A stretch of 64,000 bases of DNA from Phytophthora hibernalis (Eukaryota; Oomycota; Peronosporomycetes; Peronosporales; Peronosporaceae), in the NCBI GenBank assembly GCA_012656075.1, contig JAAKBF010000194.1, forward strand, positions 62,001-126,000, in the 5' to 3' direction. The position numbers and the translations under genes are program-made. Positions within the stretch are counted from its first letter, which is position 1. The number at the start of each line of letters is the position of its first letter. Positions 22,960 to 34,772 of this stretch are shown here, one piece after another. The notes beneath the pieces are model-generated. The model did no database searches and was not told the origin of the DNA. It saw only the letters and a list, made by a program, of their open reading frames with translations.

Positions 22960-24720
22960 GGTCAAGTTGCACTTCAACGTGTTGAAGTTTGTCGATATCT
23001 CAGCCCATACTGCGAATTAGGCGCTGAAACTTTGGTCGATTGCAGAGCACTTGTATAAGTTCTCTGTCATTGCTCCCAGCAACATACTCTCTCACACGCT
23101 CGGGTAGGTCGTCGTACAGACCGCGGAGCGACTCCCACGAGTCCTCCTCATCCTGGAGGCCCACCCAAGACACTAGAAGTTGCCATTCATGTTGGCCGTT
23201 GCGGTGTTCCTTAAAACTCTCAACACCCAACACCATGCCCTGGTTTCCGACATGGGCGAGCATTTCTTCACTCGTACCGAGGCTAACGTCACAGTAGAAC
23301 TTGAGACGTGAACCATCTACCATATAGCGCTGACCCGTCAAGAGGTGGCGGATCATGTAGGCGTGGGGGCGTTCTTCAACAACCTCGAACGGGCCCACCC
23401 ATCTGGCTAGTAGCTTGTTGACAGAAAGTCGGGAATCAATCCGCGACCACAGCACAAAGTCACCCACGGAAAAGTTGCAGGGTACGCCGTTGGAGCGGCT
23501 CATGTTCTGTAGACGGCGGCGTTCTCTGATCTCTTCAACCTCCTTGTGCATAGTCGCCAGACTAGTCTGTAGATTTTCTACACTTTCAGCTGAGGGCGTT
23601 GCCTGCTCCGACACCACCAGCGATTTGCCATTACGCTGTAACACGATCGTCTCAAAGGGGTCGGGCGAGGTAGAGCTGTGAAAAGCTCACTAGGCGACTT
23701 GTTGCCCAGAGAAGCAACCGGTGTGTGGTTGAGAATGCTCTGGACCATCGGCACCAAGTACTCCCATTCGTGCGTGTCCAGTTTCAATTCCATCAATATA
23801 ACTCTAAGGACCTGTAGGACGTCGCGGTTCAGTCGCTCAATAGTACCGTTAATCCACGGTGCATATGCCAGGACAAGGTCCTGCTCGATCGCAAGCTGTC
23901 TGCAGACTTGTTGTATCACTTCATTCTTAAAGTGACTGCCTTGGTCAGAAATAAGATTCTTCGGCGGGCCGAAACGTTTCGACCAGTCCACCAGAGCACT
24001 AGCCGCCACAGCACTAGTCGCCGCGTCACATGCCACGAGCTCACAGAAATGAGTCAGTCCATCTTTTAGTACAAGTAGTTGCCGACACTATCCCCAAGAT
24101 AGAGGAAATCCCAGTGCAGCATCTCATTTCGGTCAGTGCCATTATATGTAGGACCCCAGGGTCGTGGGATCACATTTCCGCCCTTCACGTGCTTGCATAG
24201 GAGACAGCGCTTCAGAAACTGTCGGCAATGCTGCTCAAAACTGTTGATCGAGAAAATTTCCTCAATTGTCGTCATCATAGGGTCAAGTCCACGGTGTCCC
24301 TGGCCTCCGCAATGAGCAACAATAAGTATGCGCTGCCGCAGCTCTTTAGCTGCACCAGGAATCCAGATACGATGATTCACAGCGATGACTCCGTCATCCG
24401 CACTTACAGCATCTGCTGGTGCATTCTGCTTATACTTTACTTGCACCTGTTTCATCTCATCAATGGTCGGGAACACGAAGTCGCCCTGCCGTGGGTGGAG
24501 CTCGTCTAGTTGGCGATCGGCCGCGTCGTCAATGCGCTGTTGGCTGCGGGTAACGAATTTGCACTTCACGTGCACCCCTACCTCTCCAGAAGAGGAGGTG
24601 CCCCAACGAGACAGCAAGTCGGCCCACACATTGGCCGTGCCATCGATGTGGTTTGCTCTTGTGCAGCCACATAGCGTCGCGTGGCGAGTCTGTCGTAGAC
24701 GTAGTTCGGATTTTGATGCG
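22505..24720 (-). mobile_element. Ty3/Gypsy retrotransposon fragment with chromodomain (pol 3' part)
   Basis: On the minus strand this encodes the tail of RNase H (ANHIDGTANVWADLLSRWG) and the HHCC zinc domain of integrase (HCGGQGHRG ... CRQFLKRCLLCK). The D,D,E core follows (HWDFLYLG, LISDQGSHF, WINGTIERLNRD), then a chromodomain (EWQLLVSWVGLQDEEDSWE) ending at 23000. Frame changes occur near 24060 and 23670. Reverse transcriptase, protease and gag are absent: the element is cut at about 24720, where an unrelated element in the opposite orientation begins. The chromodomain places it with chromovirus-like Gypsy elements. It inserted into the PDR transporter gene at 22504/22505. Confidence 0.85.
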
Positions 24721-24724
24721 AGCA

Positions 24725-27350
24725 CTGTGCGGTGTATCTACCGATTGCCAAATTCGGCTACCTGGAGTCGTGTTTGCCCTTGACAGAGGATATCAGTCGA
24801 AGGAAGTAAACAAGCAAATTGTCGAGTGTGGAGCGACAATAATTGGTACTCATAAGCGAAACAAGAGTTTTCCTTTTACGTACGGAAAGCCAGGTGGCCA
24901 CCTGCAGAAAGAGGTGAGCGAGAAAGGTGCTAAAACGACAAAGTGGGCGACTTCAAAATACTCTGTTCGCTCAGCAGCGAGTACATACGCTACATCGATG
25001 CACGCATTAGCGTATCGGTCGGGCCTCGGTAATGTCGTACTGTGCAACACTTCCCTCATTGCTGCAGGGCCTGGTAATTTGCCCAAGCCTGGGTACCGTG
25101 GAAGGACTAGCAACAATAACGGAGGTCGGTTTGACGGGTTTGAAAGCGTCGTGGAGATATTGACGGAGCGCCAACGCACGCCAGATTGGTTCCTGATGCG
25201 GCAATTTCGGATAACTGGACTCGTAGCAATTCAGATTCTCCGCGCAATCGCTGAGATATCGAGTAGATGTGATGATGGAAGCGATGAGGAGGAGATGGAT
25301 CCGCCTGTGTACTACAATTTGGCGCAGCAGACTTCGATTCAATTTATTCTAAAGCTACTGGGGATGGCAAACGACACGCCACCCGCTGAGTCAACTGAAC
25401 GTGTGGGTGATCAGCTTTCCGAATCCATTCTCGACAAGAAGAAAAATAAGGAACTAAAGCAACTGTGTCGAGATCGCGGGCTTGCAATTTCTGGAAACAA
25501 AAGCGAGTTGATCAGTCGACTTTTGAGCTCGGACAGCTCGCAGACTAGACAGAAGGGTGTCACTCAAACCCTGCGGCCGCACTGATTAGTGCATGGTTCC
25601 TCTCCCCAAAGTCGTCGTCAGACATGAAGATTGGCTCCAAGAACGAGGAAAATATTAGTTCACGCGTGGGTGGTTTTCTTGATCGGCACTCAAGGTTTCA
25701 TATTATTGAAGCAAAGTCGTACGGACTACTATGTCGGTACGTTGCGAGGAGTACTTTGGATAATGTTGACATGAACTCACGGTTGCATTACTGGAGGCAG
25801 ACTCGATCAAAAGTATCTCGCGTTTTCACCAGACGACATTGCTCTCGTGGTTCTGCCATCTCGTGAGGGTGCATTTTTTCTGTACTCGAATACAAAACCA
25901 GAACCAGACCGAGCACGATTGCTGCAGAACAAACCCTCGCTGAACGTTGGGGGTCGTTTGCAACTTTGAAGTTAGAATGTGCAGCCGATAGTCTTCATCT
26001 GAAGCAACTGATCCCAGATCAAGGCCATCGGTCCCAGATTTTTCACAACATCATCTGCGCTTCACTTCGAGATGGATTTATCGTATACTCGTCGCCAACA
26101 TCGATTATTCGCGTGGTCCATGTCGTTGTTGGGGATGACATTGTGGACGCATACCTCCTTGCATTCGCGGCTGTGAAGGAGGCATGCATGAAGTGGATTT
26201 ATTCTCCCGATATACCAATCCCGCATTTTACAACTGATGAACTTGGTCATTGTGGTGATATATCGACTCTGAAGCAGCATCTCGCGTTGTGGCGCGTACT
26301 GGTCGCAAAGATCGAAGAGCGTGGTCGACCGCTCCCACCTGCAAAACACATAACTCCCACGGTCATTGCGACGTGGAATCGAGTAAAAGGCGGGGTTGAT
26401 GTCTATTCACGCTTTCTAAAAATGTGAAGTCTGGTCACGAACATTTGCCCCCATTTGCGGCAATTTGGCTGCGATTTTTGATGACGCTGGTCTACAACGC
26501 GTTCCAGAGCACCCAACTTCTGCAAGTAAGTCACGTCAACTAACAGCCAGCTCTCTAATCTAATTAATTCTTGCGTCTAATGTCGATACCACAGAGCTAC
26601 TCATTTCTGAAGAATGAGGCGCGTTGCATGTCATACACTGCGTATCAACAGCACAAGAGCGAGGACATTTCGTTTCGTGACTTTTGTCGAGATGCAGCAA
26701 GGTGTTTGCCGATGACATTTGACGAGGAGGACGAGGAACCGAGGCATGCACTATCAGAAATTGATCAAAACACTGCTCGTGAGGAAGAGATGGGCATCTT
26801 GAGTCCACGACCCCACTCCTTCGCATATCGAGTGCGTGATCACTTTGATGGTGAAGCTGAATGGAGGAAGTTACGACTGAAAAACAGTGAGAAGCAGAAC
26901 GAGGTGGGGTAATGGCATGATCGTTCCATTCGTGAGCGTCGCAAATCTAATGTCACTCGATGAAAGCAGAAATTGCTGCCAGATGGGAAGCAGCGTCGCT
27001 GCATCTTGTGCTGCGAACATGGTCATGAAGAAGAGGATTTCCCACATTCTCGTCTGGGCCACAAGACAAGACATCACTGTCCGTTTTGCAATGTAGTGCT
27101 GTGTCATGCTCGACGCTGGGAGAATGGTGAATCATGCTACGAGCGGTTTCATTCAGCCCCCAAACTACCAAAGGCATGCCAGGATGTACAAGCGGCGAAG
27201 AAGGGAAACAGATTAGGGCTCCACTTCTATCCCGCAAACGATCGATCTCATCGGCTGAACTAAACGAACGAGAGGTAACCAGATATGTTGCGAAGCCACT
27301 CCGCCGATCGTCGCGGCTGTCGATGAGCGGGACGAATTCGCGAAGCTGAG
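24725..27350 (+). mobile_element. decayed DDE DNA transposon, piggyBac-like, with SAP motif
   Basis: There are several broken frames on the plus strand. The first (to 25585) has FALDRGYQSKEVNKQIVECG, which resembles an RNase-H-fold transposase strand with its aspartate. It ends in a SAP DNA-binding motif (ELKQLCRDRGLAISGNKSEL). A second frame (25966-26427) contains TWNRVKGGVDVYSRFLK, recalling the GGVD-x-x-D block of piggyBac transposases. A third (26973-27263) has a cysteine-rich zinc motif (RCILCCEHGH ... HHCPFCNVVLC ... CYERFH), matching the C-terminal domain of that superfamily. Terminal repeats were not found. It seems to have inserted into the Gypsy element. The family call is inference. 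Confidence 0.55.
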
Positions 27351-27680
27351 TAAGATGTTCGCCGTAGCAACTATTTTTATCCTAGCAGATAGGATAAAAC
27401 GGCCTTTGGCGTGAGCATGAGTTGCCCCAGTTGCACTAGCCATAACGCCGTCAATTTTCATGAGCTTCATTTCAAGCCATGTCATCTAGCACATAGCTGT
27501 CTTCTCATCAACATGGTACATCAATTTCGTTCAAAAGACAACTGGTCTCGCGAAGGCAGACGCTCAAAATTTGGTCCTTCCGTTTATCCTACCAAAATAG
27601 CTCACTGGGGTTAATAGAGGGAAATCCCTCACTCTACCACTATTAAGCTAAGCTTAATCGTGTTATGAAAGGCACTCTTA

Positions 27681-28000
27681 GAGCAACGCCAACGGTGATC
27701 CTAAATTCCATGCCAATTCTATATTGACCTATTCCCTATTCAGGTCTTGGATGTCGATTTTTGGCAGCGCTAACTCCATAAAAGAACAATATTTAAACTT
27801 GTGTTTTGTAAGACATTTTTCCGCCTGCTAAATCGACGGCTATATTTGGCAGCGAAAATAGGAGGAAGCAAACACGCCATACAATAACAAAGTGGCTGGT
27901 ATGCATATGTTTCTCGTCCTATTTCATGCCTGTATTAATTTATTGTGGTTGGGTCAATATAGAATTGGGATGGAGTTTAGGATCACCGTTGGCGTTGCTC
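27681..28000. mobile_element. MITE, 320 bp, TTA target duplication, 49-bp terminal inverted repeats
   Basis: The left end GAGCAACGCCAACGGTGATC continues about 49 bases, and the right end is its reverse complement with only a couple of mismatches. TTA flanks both ends (27678-27680 and 28001-28003). There is no coding capacity. Three-base TTA duplications and this size are typical of Tourist-like MITEs mobilised by PIF/Harbinger transposases, none of which is in the window. Confidence 0.85.
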
Positions 28001-28454
28001 TTAAAAGGTAAGGTGAGGGAATTATCCTTGCATAGTAAAACTAAGATATTTGTACTGGAATGATTTGGCCAAATGTTAGGTTGGAAGTACTAATATCGCC
28101 TCGTACATGTACTGGCAAGCGCTGCGCGTTTTGAGTGCAGAATATAGCTCAATGCTGTACTAACTAATCTACCAACCAATGATTCCACTGTCAAGGTACT
28201 GTCGCTAAAACCCGCCCACTTAAATTAATAGTACTGACTTCCAGTTCTCACAACTAACTTTACATGTAAATGCATGTAGCAGATACAAAGGTCGTCGATG
28301 AAATCTAAAACATTAACAGCTTACCCCTAGAAGTAGCGGGTACAGTATTTTTGCAGACACCTCACTCAGTCTTCGTTTTTCTGTGACGTACATTTGACAC
28401 CATTTAGTACATGTAAATAATGTATGTGACGAAAGTACGCGTTCGTCTTTCGAG

Positions 28455-30728
28455 TTCCAGCATGCCATCGGCGCGTACATGACGATGCTGAGTTCGCTGT
28501 CGCCGAGTATCACGGTGGGTCAAGCACTGGCTGGTATCTCCGTGAGCTTCTTCCTGTTGTTCTCTGGCAACATTATCCTGGCGGACCTGATCCCAGGCTA
28601 CTGGATCTGGATGTACTGGTTCAACCCGCTGGCATGGGCCCTGCGCAGCAACATGCTGTCGGAGTTTTCAAGCGACCGGTACACCCCTGCGCAGAGCACC
28701 AAGCTCCTGGACAGCTTTTCGATCTCGCAGGGCACGGAGTACGTCTGGTTCGGTATCGGCATTTTGGTGGCGTACTACCTGTTCTTCACGACGCTCAACG
28801 GTCTGGCGCTGCATTTCATTCTGTACGAAAAGTACAAAGGTGTGAGCGTGAAGGCGATGACGGACAACGCTGCTGAAGAGGACAACGTGTACGTGGAAGT
28901 TCCTACGGCGATGTGGTACAGACGAAGGCCCGAGGTGCCGGTCTGCCGTTCACCCCGTCGAACCTGTGCATCAAGGACCTGGAGTACTTCGTGACGCTGC
29001 CTTCCGGCGTGGAGAAGCAGTTGCTGCGAGGCATCACGGCGCACTTCGAGCCAGGTCGCATGGTGGCGCTCATGGGCGCGACGGGTGTCGGTAAAACGAC
29101 GCTCATGGATGAGATTGCCGGACGCAAGACCGGTGGTCGCATTGTCGGCGACATCATCGTGAACGGCGAGGCGAAGAACCCTGCCAACTTCAGCCGTATC
29201 ACGGCGTACTGCGAGCAGATGGACATCCACTCGGAGGCGGCGACGATCTACGAGGCGCTGGTGTTCTCTGCGAACCTGCGTCTGCCGCCGACGTTTACGG
29301 AGGAGGAGAGGATGAACCTGGTGAACGAGACGCTGGAGCTGCTGGAGTTGTCCGTCATCGCCGGCGAGATGGTGGGGCGTCTATCCGTGGAGCAGAAGAA
29401 GCGCGTGACGATCGGCGTGGAGGTTGTGGCAAACCCGAGCATTCTGTTCCTGGATGAGCCGACGAGTGGGCTGGATGCGCGTTCGGCGCTGATCGTGATG
29501 CGCGGAGTGCAGTCCATTGCGCGCACCGGTCGCACGGTGCTCTGCACGATCCACCAACCTAGCATCTCGATCTTTGAACTGTTTGACGGACTTCTTCTGC
29601 TGCAGAAGGGTGGCTACACGGCGTACTTCGGTGACTTGGGCGTGGACTCGGTGAAGATGCTCGAGTACTTCGAGTCAATTCCTGGCACGATGGAGATCCG
29701 TCCGCAGTACAACCCGGCCACGTACATGCTGGAGGTGATCGGTACGGGTATCGGCCGCGACGTGAAGGACTACTCGCTCGAGTACAAGAACAGTGAGCTC
29801 TACAAGTCTAACCGCGACCGTACACTGCAGTTGGCGCAGGTGTCAAACGAGTTCGTGCGCCACTCGACGTTGAACTACAAGCCGATCGCGACGGGCTTTG
29901 CCAACCAGCTTGGCCAGCTTGCCAAGAAACAACAGCTCACATACTGGCGCAACCCACAGTACAACTTCATGCGCATGTTCCTGTTCCCGTTGTTCGCGAT
30001 CATCTTCGGCACGACATTCTACCAACTATCCACAGCCAGTGTGAAGAAGATCAACTCGCACATCGGTCTCATCTACAACAGCATGGACTTCATTGGCGTG
30101 ATCAATCTCATGACGGTGCTGGAGGTGACTTGCGCCGAGCGCGCCGTGTTCTACCGTGAGCGCATGTCGAACTACTACGGCCCGTTGCCGTACAGTCTGT
30201 CGCTGTGGTTCGCAGAGGTGCCGTACCTGATCATCGTGATCGTGCTGTTCGTGACGATCGAGTACTGGCTGGTGGGCTGGAGCTCGAACGCGGGCGACTA
30301 CTTCTTCTTCATGTTCGTGTTCTACCTGTACACGTCTGCGTGCACGTATTGATGTCTGCGTTGATGCCGAACGAGAAGGTGGCGAACGTGGCGGTCGGTG
30401 CTTTGTCGTGCCTGTTCAACTTGTTCTCAGGCTACTTGCTCCGCGCACGGCCATGAAAGCGGGTTACAAGTGGTTCACGTACCTGATGCCGTCGAGTTAC
30501 TCGCTTGCGGCGCTGGTGGGTGCGCAGTTCGGCGACAACCAGGATGTGATCTCTGTGCCGGCGGGCAACACAACGACGAACATGACGGTGGCCGCCTACA
30601 TCGAGAAGACGTATGACTTCCGTCCGGACAGCAAGTACAACTTCATGGCGGGTCTGTTGGTGATCTGGGTGGTGCTGCAGGTGGCCATTTACCTGACGTT
30701 CAAGTTTGTGAGCCACCTCAAGAGATAA
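28455..30728 (+). pseudogene. PDR/ABCG-type ABC transporter, C-terminal half, copy 2
   Basis: This is the inverted twin of 20007-22281. It begins abruptly inside transmembrane domain 1 (HAIGAYMTMLSSLSPSITVG) and runs to the normal C-terminus (FKFVSHLKR). It carries both frame losses of copy 1 (near 28907 and 30448) plus one more lost G near 30352, in CTYWMSALMPN. Walker A, signature and Walker B of NBD2 are intact in the 479-residue frame starting near 28913. The sequence upstream of 28455 is unrelated, so no first half exists. It is not a functional transporter. Confidence 0.85.
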
Positions 30729-30758
30729 ACAGGTGGATATTGCTGTGGAGATCGTTGC
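28455..30758. repeat. right arm of 2.3-kb inverted repeat
   Basis: This is the partner of 19977-22281 in reverse orientation. The spacer of 6173 bases contains the Gypsy fragment, the DDE element and the MITE. Past 30758 the downstream flank shows diverged similarity to the flank of the left arm (shared CACCAGGAAT, TGTAGGAATTTGCACGC). Confidence 0.85.
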
Positions 30759-31348
30759 TCACTATATGTACTATCGCACCAGGAATCGCGCCTGCCAATG
30801 TAGGAATTTGCACGCGTGCTGTGTTTATAATATCTTTAGACCGCAATACATGTACGTCCCTGCGAAAGTTTTGCTTTCAAATACCGTACAAGATACCGGA
30901 ATATGTTTTGTGAAATTTATTAATGAATATTGCAGTCAATTATTTGGTACATATTCTACAATAATTCAAATATTCATTCTCTTTTTTTAAGTATTGTATT
31001 TGTAAGTTTTGAAAAGATAACAATTTTAAAATGATAATTTCGTACATGTAGAGCTAATTTCGCAATTTATCGATCACAAAATATTCAAACATAAAATAAC
31101 TTTAATTAATAATTTTTAAAAATTACTTCAGATGTCAATTACGGCTAAAATGAAAACTTTCGAAACGAAGGAAGTTACCGAGCAGATTGGGGCATGCGTT
31201 TTGTTACCTCGCTCTCTGCGGTTTGCATTAGTGTCCGACGCCAAAGCAAACCAGAGTAGGCATCTGAGGGTCAAACGCTCGATGAAAATCATGCAATCGA
31301 AAGCGTTCATTATTATTCTCAACACTGCACAGCAACATTTCTTCGGCA
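30759..31348. other. intergenic AT-rich DNA, no gene supported
   Basis: Apart from the diverged repeat flank (to about 30900) there is only low-complexity A/T sequence and ACATGTAC motifs near 30849 and 31043. A plus-strand frame of about 100 codons at 31132 overlaps the end of the methyltransferase gene on the other strand and shows no family features. Confidence 0.4.
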
Positions 31349-33562
31349 TCACCCCATTCGGATCTGGAACACTTGAAGTGCGCCGGACCGGTAACATGCA
31401 GCGGAATGAAGCAAGTAAAACTCCCATGTGCGTTTGAAGGACTCGGGGAGCACTTGTACGCGCGGTAACTCAGTCGTTAGGTTCCCTGGCGCAGATTGGT
31501 CAACTGCACCTGTTGCTGAGTCATACCCCCACTGTACTTGGAATCGGCGATTCCACTCGAGGAATGTGCGCTCGTAGTGATCCGAGTATCCAACCGTGTC
31601 GCGAAGCGTGAAGCCCGTCTCCCCGACTAGTCGACGCATGAGCGGCAGCGTAATAGCGAAGCAAGGGTACGCACTGTGCACGTACTTGTTGGTCCAGGCG
31701 TGGGTCGTCATGTGTGCGGCCGTACAGGCGCTGAATTCCATCAGCGTCGTGCCGTTTACAGTCTGGATACGCTTCAGTGTGCGTAGGAACCGCGTCCTCT
31801 GCAAGTCAGGCACAGTCTCCGCCACACCGCACAGCGTGATGCGGTCAAACTTGGACGCATGGAAGCCACTCAGAATCGTCAGTAAGCTCTCGAGAGTCTC
31901 AGCAAGTACAAACTCCATTTGATCGAAAAATTCGAGCTCACGAGCGAATTTTTGGCGCGTATAAACTCTTGTACAGAGGAGAGGACGCATACAACGGTGG
32001 CGTCGGGATGCTGTTGGGCTAGGTAACACCCCACCCCTCCCCACGAGCCGACACTGATATCTAGGACAGTGTGGCCAGTCTGAAACATGCATGACAAACA
32101 ACAAAGTTAAGACGCTGTCGCTGCTTCACGGCAAATGTGCATGCACCTACCCGAATGTCGAGCAGTTGATCCAAATTTACAAGCTTGTTAGTCTGTGCGG
32201 CATTGATCGATGATGTCCCTGCAGTCCAAATGCCGAAGCCTTGGTGGAAGTATTGGTCCATGTATGCCTGTCGAAACTCCGGGCAGAGGTCAAACTGCTC
32301 CGAGACAGCGCCAACAACGAGACCCATAGACGATGGCGGGTAGCTGAACAATCGTGCTGCCAATGCCACAAAGCGAGCACTCCAGGACCGATACATCTCT
32401 TGTCTGCCCTCCATCGGAATGGTAAGTAAGCCGGCAACCACCTCATCTAGGGTTCGAGCGGAGTTCGTCGCCCACATGCACCCTACGTATGATTCACCGA
32501 TAGCTACGAGCCCCTCACTCATCCAATCCAGCCAAAACGAGTCATCTCGGACGATAAAATCCTGAGAGCAGTTCGAGGTTTGATTAATTTCGTCAGCTCG
32601 AGTCGATAAGGAAAGCTAAAACGTACCAGATTCGGTCGGATACCGCCGCTGGACAACAAACGGCACATGATCGTCTTTGCATTTCGCCGCAGTTTTGGCA
32701 GAGAAAGCGATCGGATCAGCTGAAGACAGAACAGAACTGCCCCCGCGATCGCCGTCACGACGTACACCCAAAAAGATCTCTGTCATGCCCATCAAACAAG
32801 GACCAATATGATATTAGAAAGGCTTTAGCCGGCATTAGGCGAGGCAATGGCGCCTAGTTGCACATTTCAATGTACTACCTGGTGTGCCAGGACGCAGAAG
32901 AGCGGGACCAGCAGGTTCAGCATGAGTTCCATCTTGTACGCCGCATTCCAAAAGTGCGGCGACCTCGGCGGCGAGAAGCGGTAGATGTGGTCGGCCTTGG
33001 GGAACACGCCACCGCCAACCACGAAGTGGCTCCATAGTCGCGACGATCTGCCACACAAGCAACAGTCAAAAACCAGAGCTCCACACTCAGCTACCACCTC
33101 ACTCCAGTATCCTTACATTAAAGCCGGCACGCTCATCCACACACGGACGAACGGCAAGTAGCACGACACCAGCAGCATGGGGACCAATAAGTGCAGCATG
33201 AAATCTCCTATCCGAGCTGCGAGCTTGAGTACGGGCGAGCTGGCCCAGACCCCGAGCCAGCCGGTGAGGATGGCCGTGAAGGCGTAGCGGTCGAACACGC
33301 GCAACGAGTACCAGCCGACCATGATGGTGATGCCCATGGACGTGGCGATACCTAGTGCGGCTTCCGACGCCAACAAGTGTGCGACGACGGTGAAGGCGAA
33401 CCAGCAGTTGGTGTACATGGAGCGGATGCCCACGAGCGGAGGCAGCACCACGAGGCTGAACAGCAGCGCCACGGCCAACGCCGCGTCCACTTGGTCGTCG
33501 GACTGCACGGCGTCGCGGTTGCCGCGGCTGTGCGCTCCCCAGCCCAGCAGCGTGTCCATCAT
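31349..33562 (-). CDS. membrane protein fused to cyclopropane-fatty-acid-synthase-type methyltransferase
   Basis: The first exon (start ATG 33562) encodes a multi-spanning membrane domain like the two tandem neighbours. A second exon (about 33050-32878: HFVVGGGVFPKADHIYRFSP) ends at CVLAHQ, and a good GTAGTA donor joins it in phase to RSFWVYVVTAIAGAVLF (a further membrane helix). Another intron leads into the catalytic part: SEGLVAIGESYVGCMW, AYMDQYFHQGFGIW, the SAM site TVLDISVGSWGGVGCYLAQQ, and TFLEWNRRFQ. This is the layout of CFA-synthase/mycolic-acid-methyltransferase enzymes; in fungi a membrane-anchored member (sphingolipid C9-methyltransferase) is known. One A seems to be missing near 31972 (RAKKFARELEFF). 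The fusion is inferred from splice phases. Confidence 0.65.
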
Positions 33563-33749
33563 CTTGATCACTTGGTCGAAAGTTGCGAAGTGAGCTGCTC
33601 GCAGGATCGATGTGAGTTGATGATATCGTAAGATTGTGTTGATTTTAGTATGGAGTTTTAGGATATCTAGTGTACTGCTCTTGCATATGCGGACGATGGA
33701 GCTTTGTTACAAGGTTTTATTGGAGATGCTGTCGCCTAGCTGCCTGTTT

Positions 33750-34511
33750 CTATGGACTGGGTTTCAAGAAGCAGTCGACGACGAACTCGTGCATACCTAC
33801 TCGATACGCGAGCACGCAGATGCTTGGAATGGTGAAATTGTAGACCAGTTCGATCTTGCGAGCCGCCTGCCAGAATGTCTTGGGGCGTGGTGGGTAGATG
33901 TGGTAGACGTCGTTGCCTGTCAAGGAGAGGTCTCCACCCGCAACCAGCTTGATCCAGAGCTGCGAGAAGCTGCACACACCAGTCAGTAATGCAGTATCAA
34001 CACACACACTCGAGACCACCTACAGCAAGATCGGGATCGTCATCCAGAGCCGCACGAGCGGCAAGTAGCAGAACGCGAGCGTGAGTGGCACGCCCATGTG
34101 CAGCAGGACGTCAACGGAGTTGGCCAGCAGTCGGAACGGGCGGTACTTGCTTAAGAAGCCGAACCAGCCCTGCAAAATACCCATGAACGTGGCGCGGTCA
34201 AGCACACGCAGCGAGTACCAACCCATCATGATGGTGAGTCCCAGCGACGTGGCCATGCCCAGCGCCGCCTCCGACCCGGTGACGTGCGCAATCAGCGTGA
34301 AGGTCACCCAGCAGAACGTGTAGAGGACCCGCACGCGCATCAGCACAGGCAGCAGCGCCATGGCGAACAACAGCACCACCGCCTGCATGGCGTCCGAGTT
34401 CAATGGCGGCCATGAGGCTTCTGCAGCGACTGCACCCTCGCTATTGCGCACCTTGAGCACCGTGTGCGTCAACGTGTCGTGCGCAACGGCGAAGAACTTG
34501 GCGGCGTCCAT
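33750..34511 (-). CDS. multi-pass membrane protein, tandem paralogue 2
   Basis: Two exons (34511-34024 and 33969-33750) joined by a GT-AG intron give about 235 residues. Hydrophobic segments are evident at AVVLLFAMALLPVLM, FCWVTFTLIAHV, LGMATSLGLTIMMGWY and VLLHMGVPLTLAFCYL, with another in the second exon (ELVYNFTIPSICVLAY). Conserved motifs shared with both neighbours are LYTFCW/F, A-A-L-G-x-A-T-x-x-G-x-x-I-M, SLRVLDR, and GWFGFLSKYRPFR-like segments. After the intron come VAGG and PPRPKTFWQ. No known domain is recognised. It lacks the methyltransferase part of its left neighbour. The PPR-x-x-x-FW block in all three suggests a conserved membrane or lipid-facing site. Confidence 0.7.
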
Positions 34512-34772
34512 GGACCAACAGGACCTGCTCTCGGTCGACGACGATCAGAAAATGAAAAGGTCCATCCAAGTCGCGAGTGGTGAGACCGAGGAGTGGGACC
34601 GATATGATGACGCTAGATTTGGAAATTTTGATTGCCTGCGGAAATAAATGCTCAAAGACGAAACTATCTTACAAATTCTAAGTTAATTGCTCTCTGATCT
34701 GTTATTCCCTCGTAAGAACCGATATATTGAAGCGTCTGTTTATGTGATATTTGTATTTTGAAGCGTGACTCT

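Noticed and set aside
22505..24720. Complete LTR retrotransposon with two LTRs
   Set aside because: Only one LTR candidate and the 3' part of pol are present; no second LTR was found before 28455.
31132..31437. Plus-strand frame of about 100 codons
   Set aside because: It partly overlaps the methyltransferase 3' end on the other strand, lies in AT-rich sequence and has no domain.
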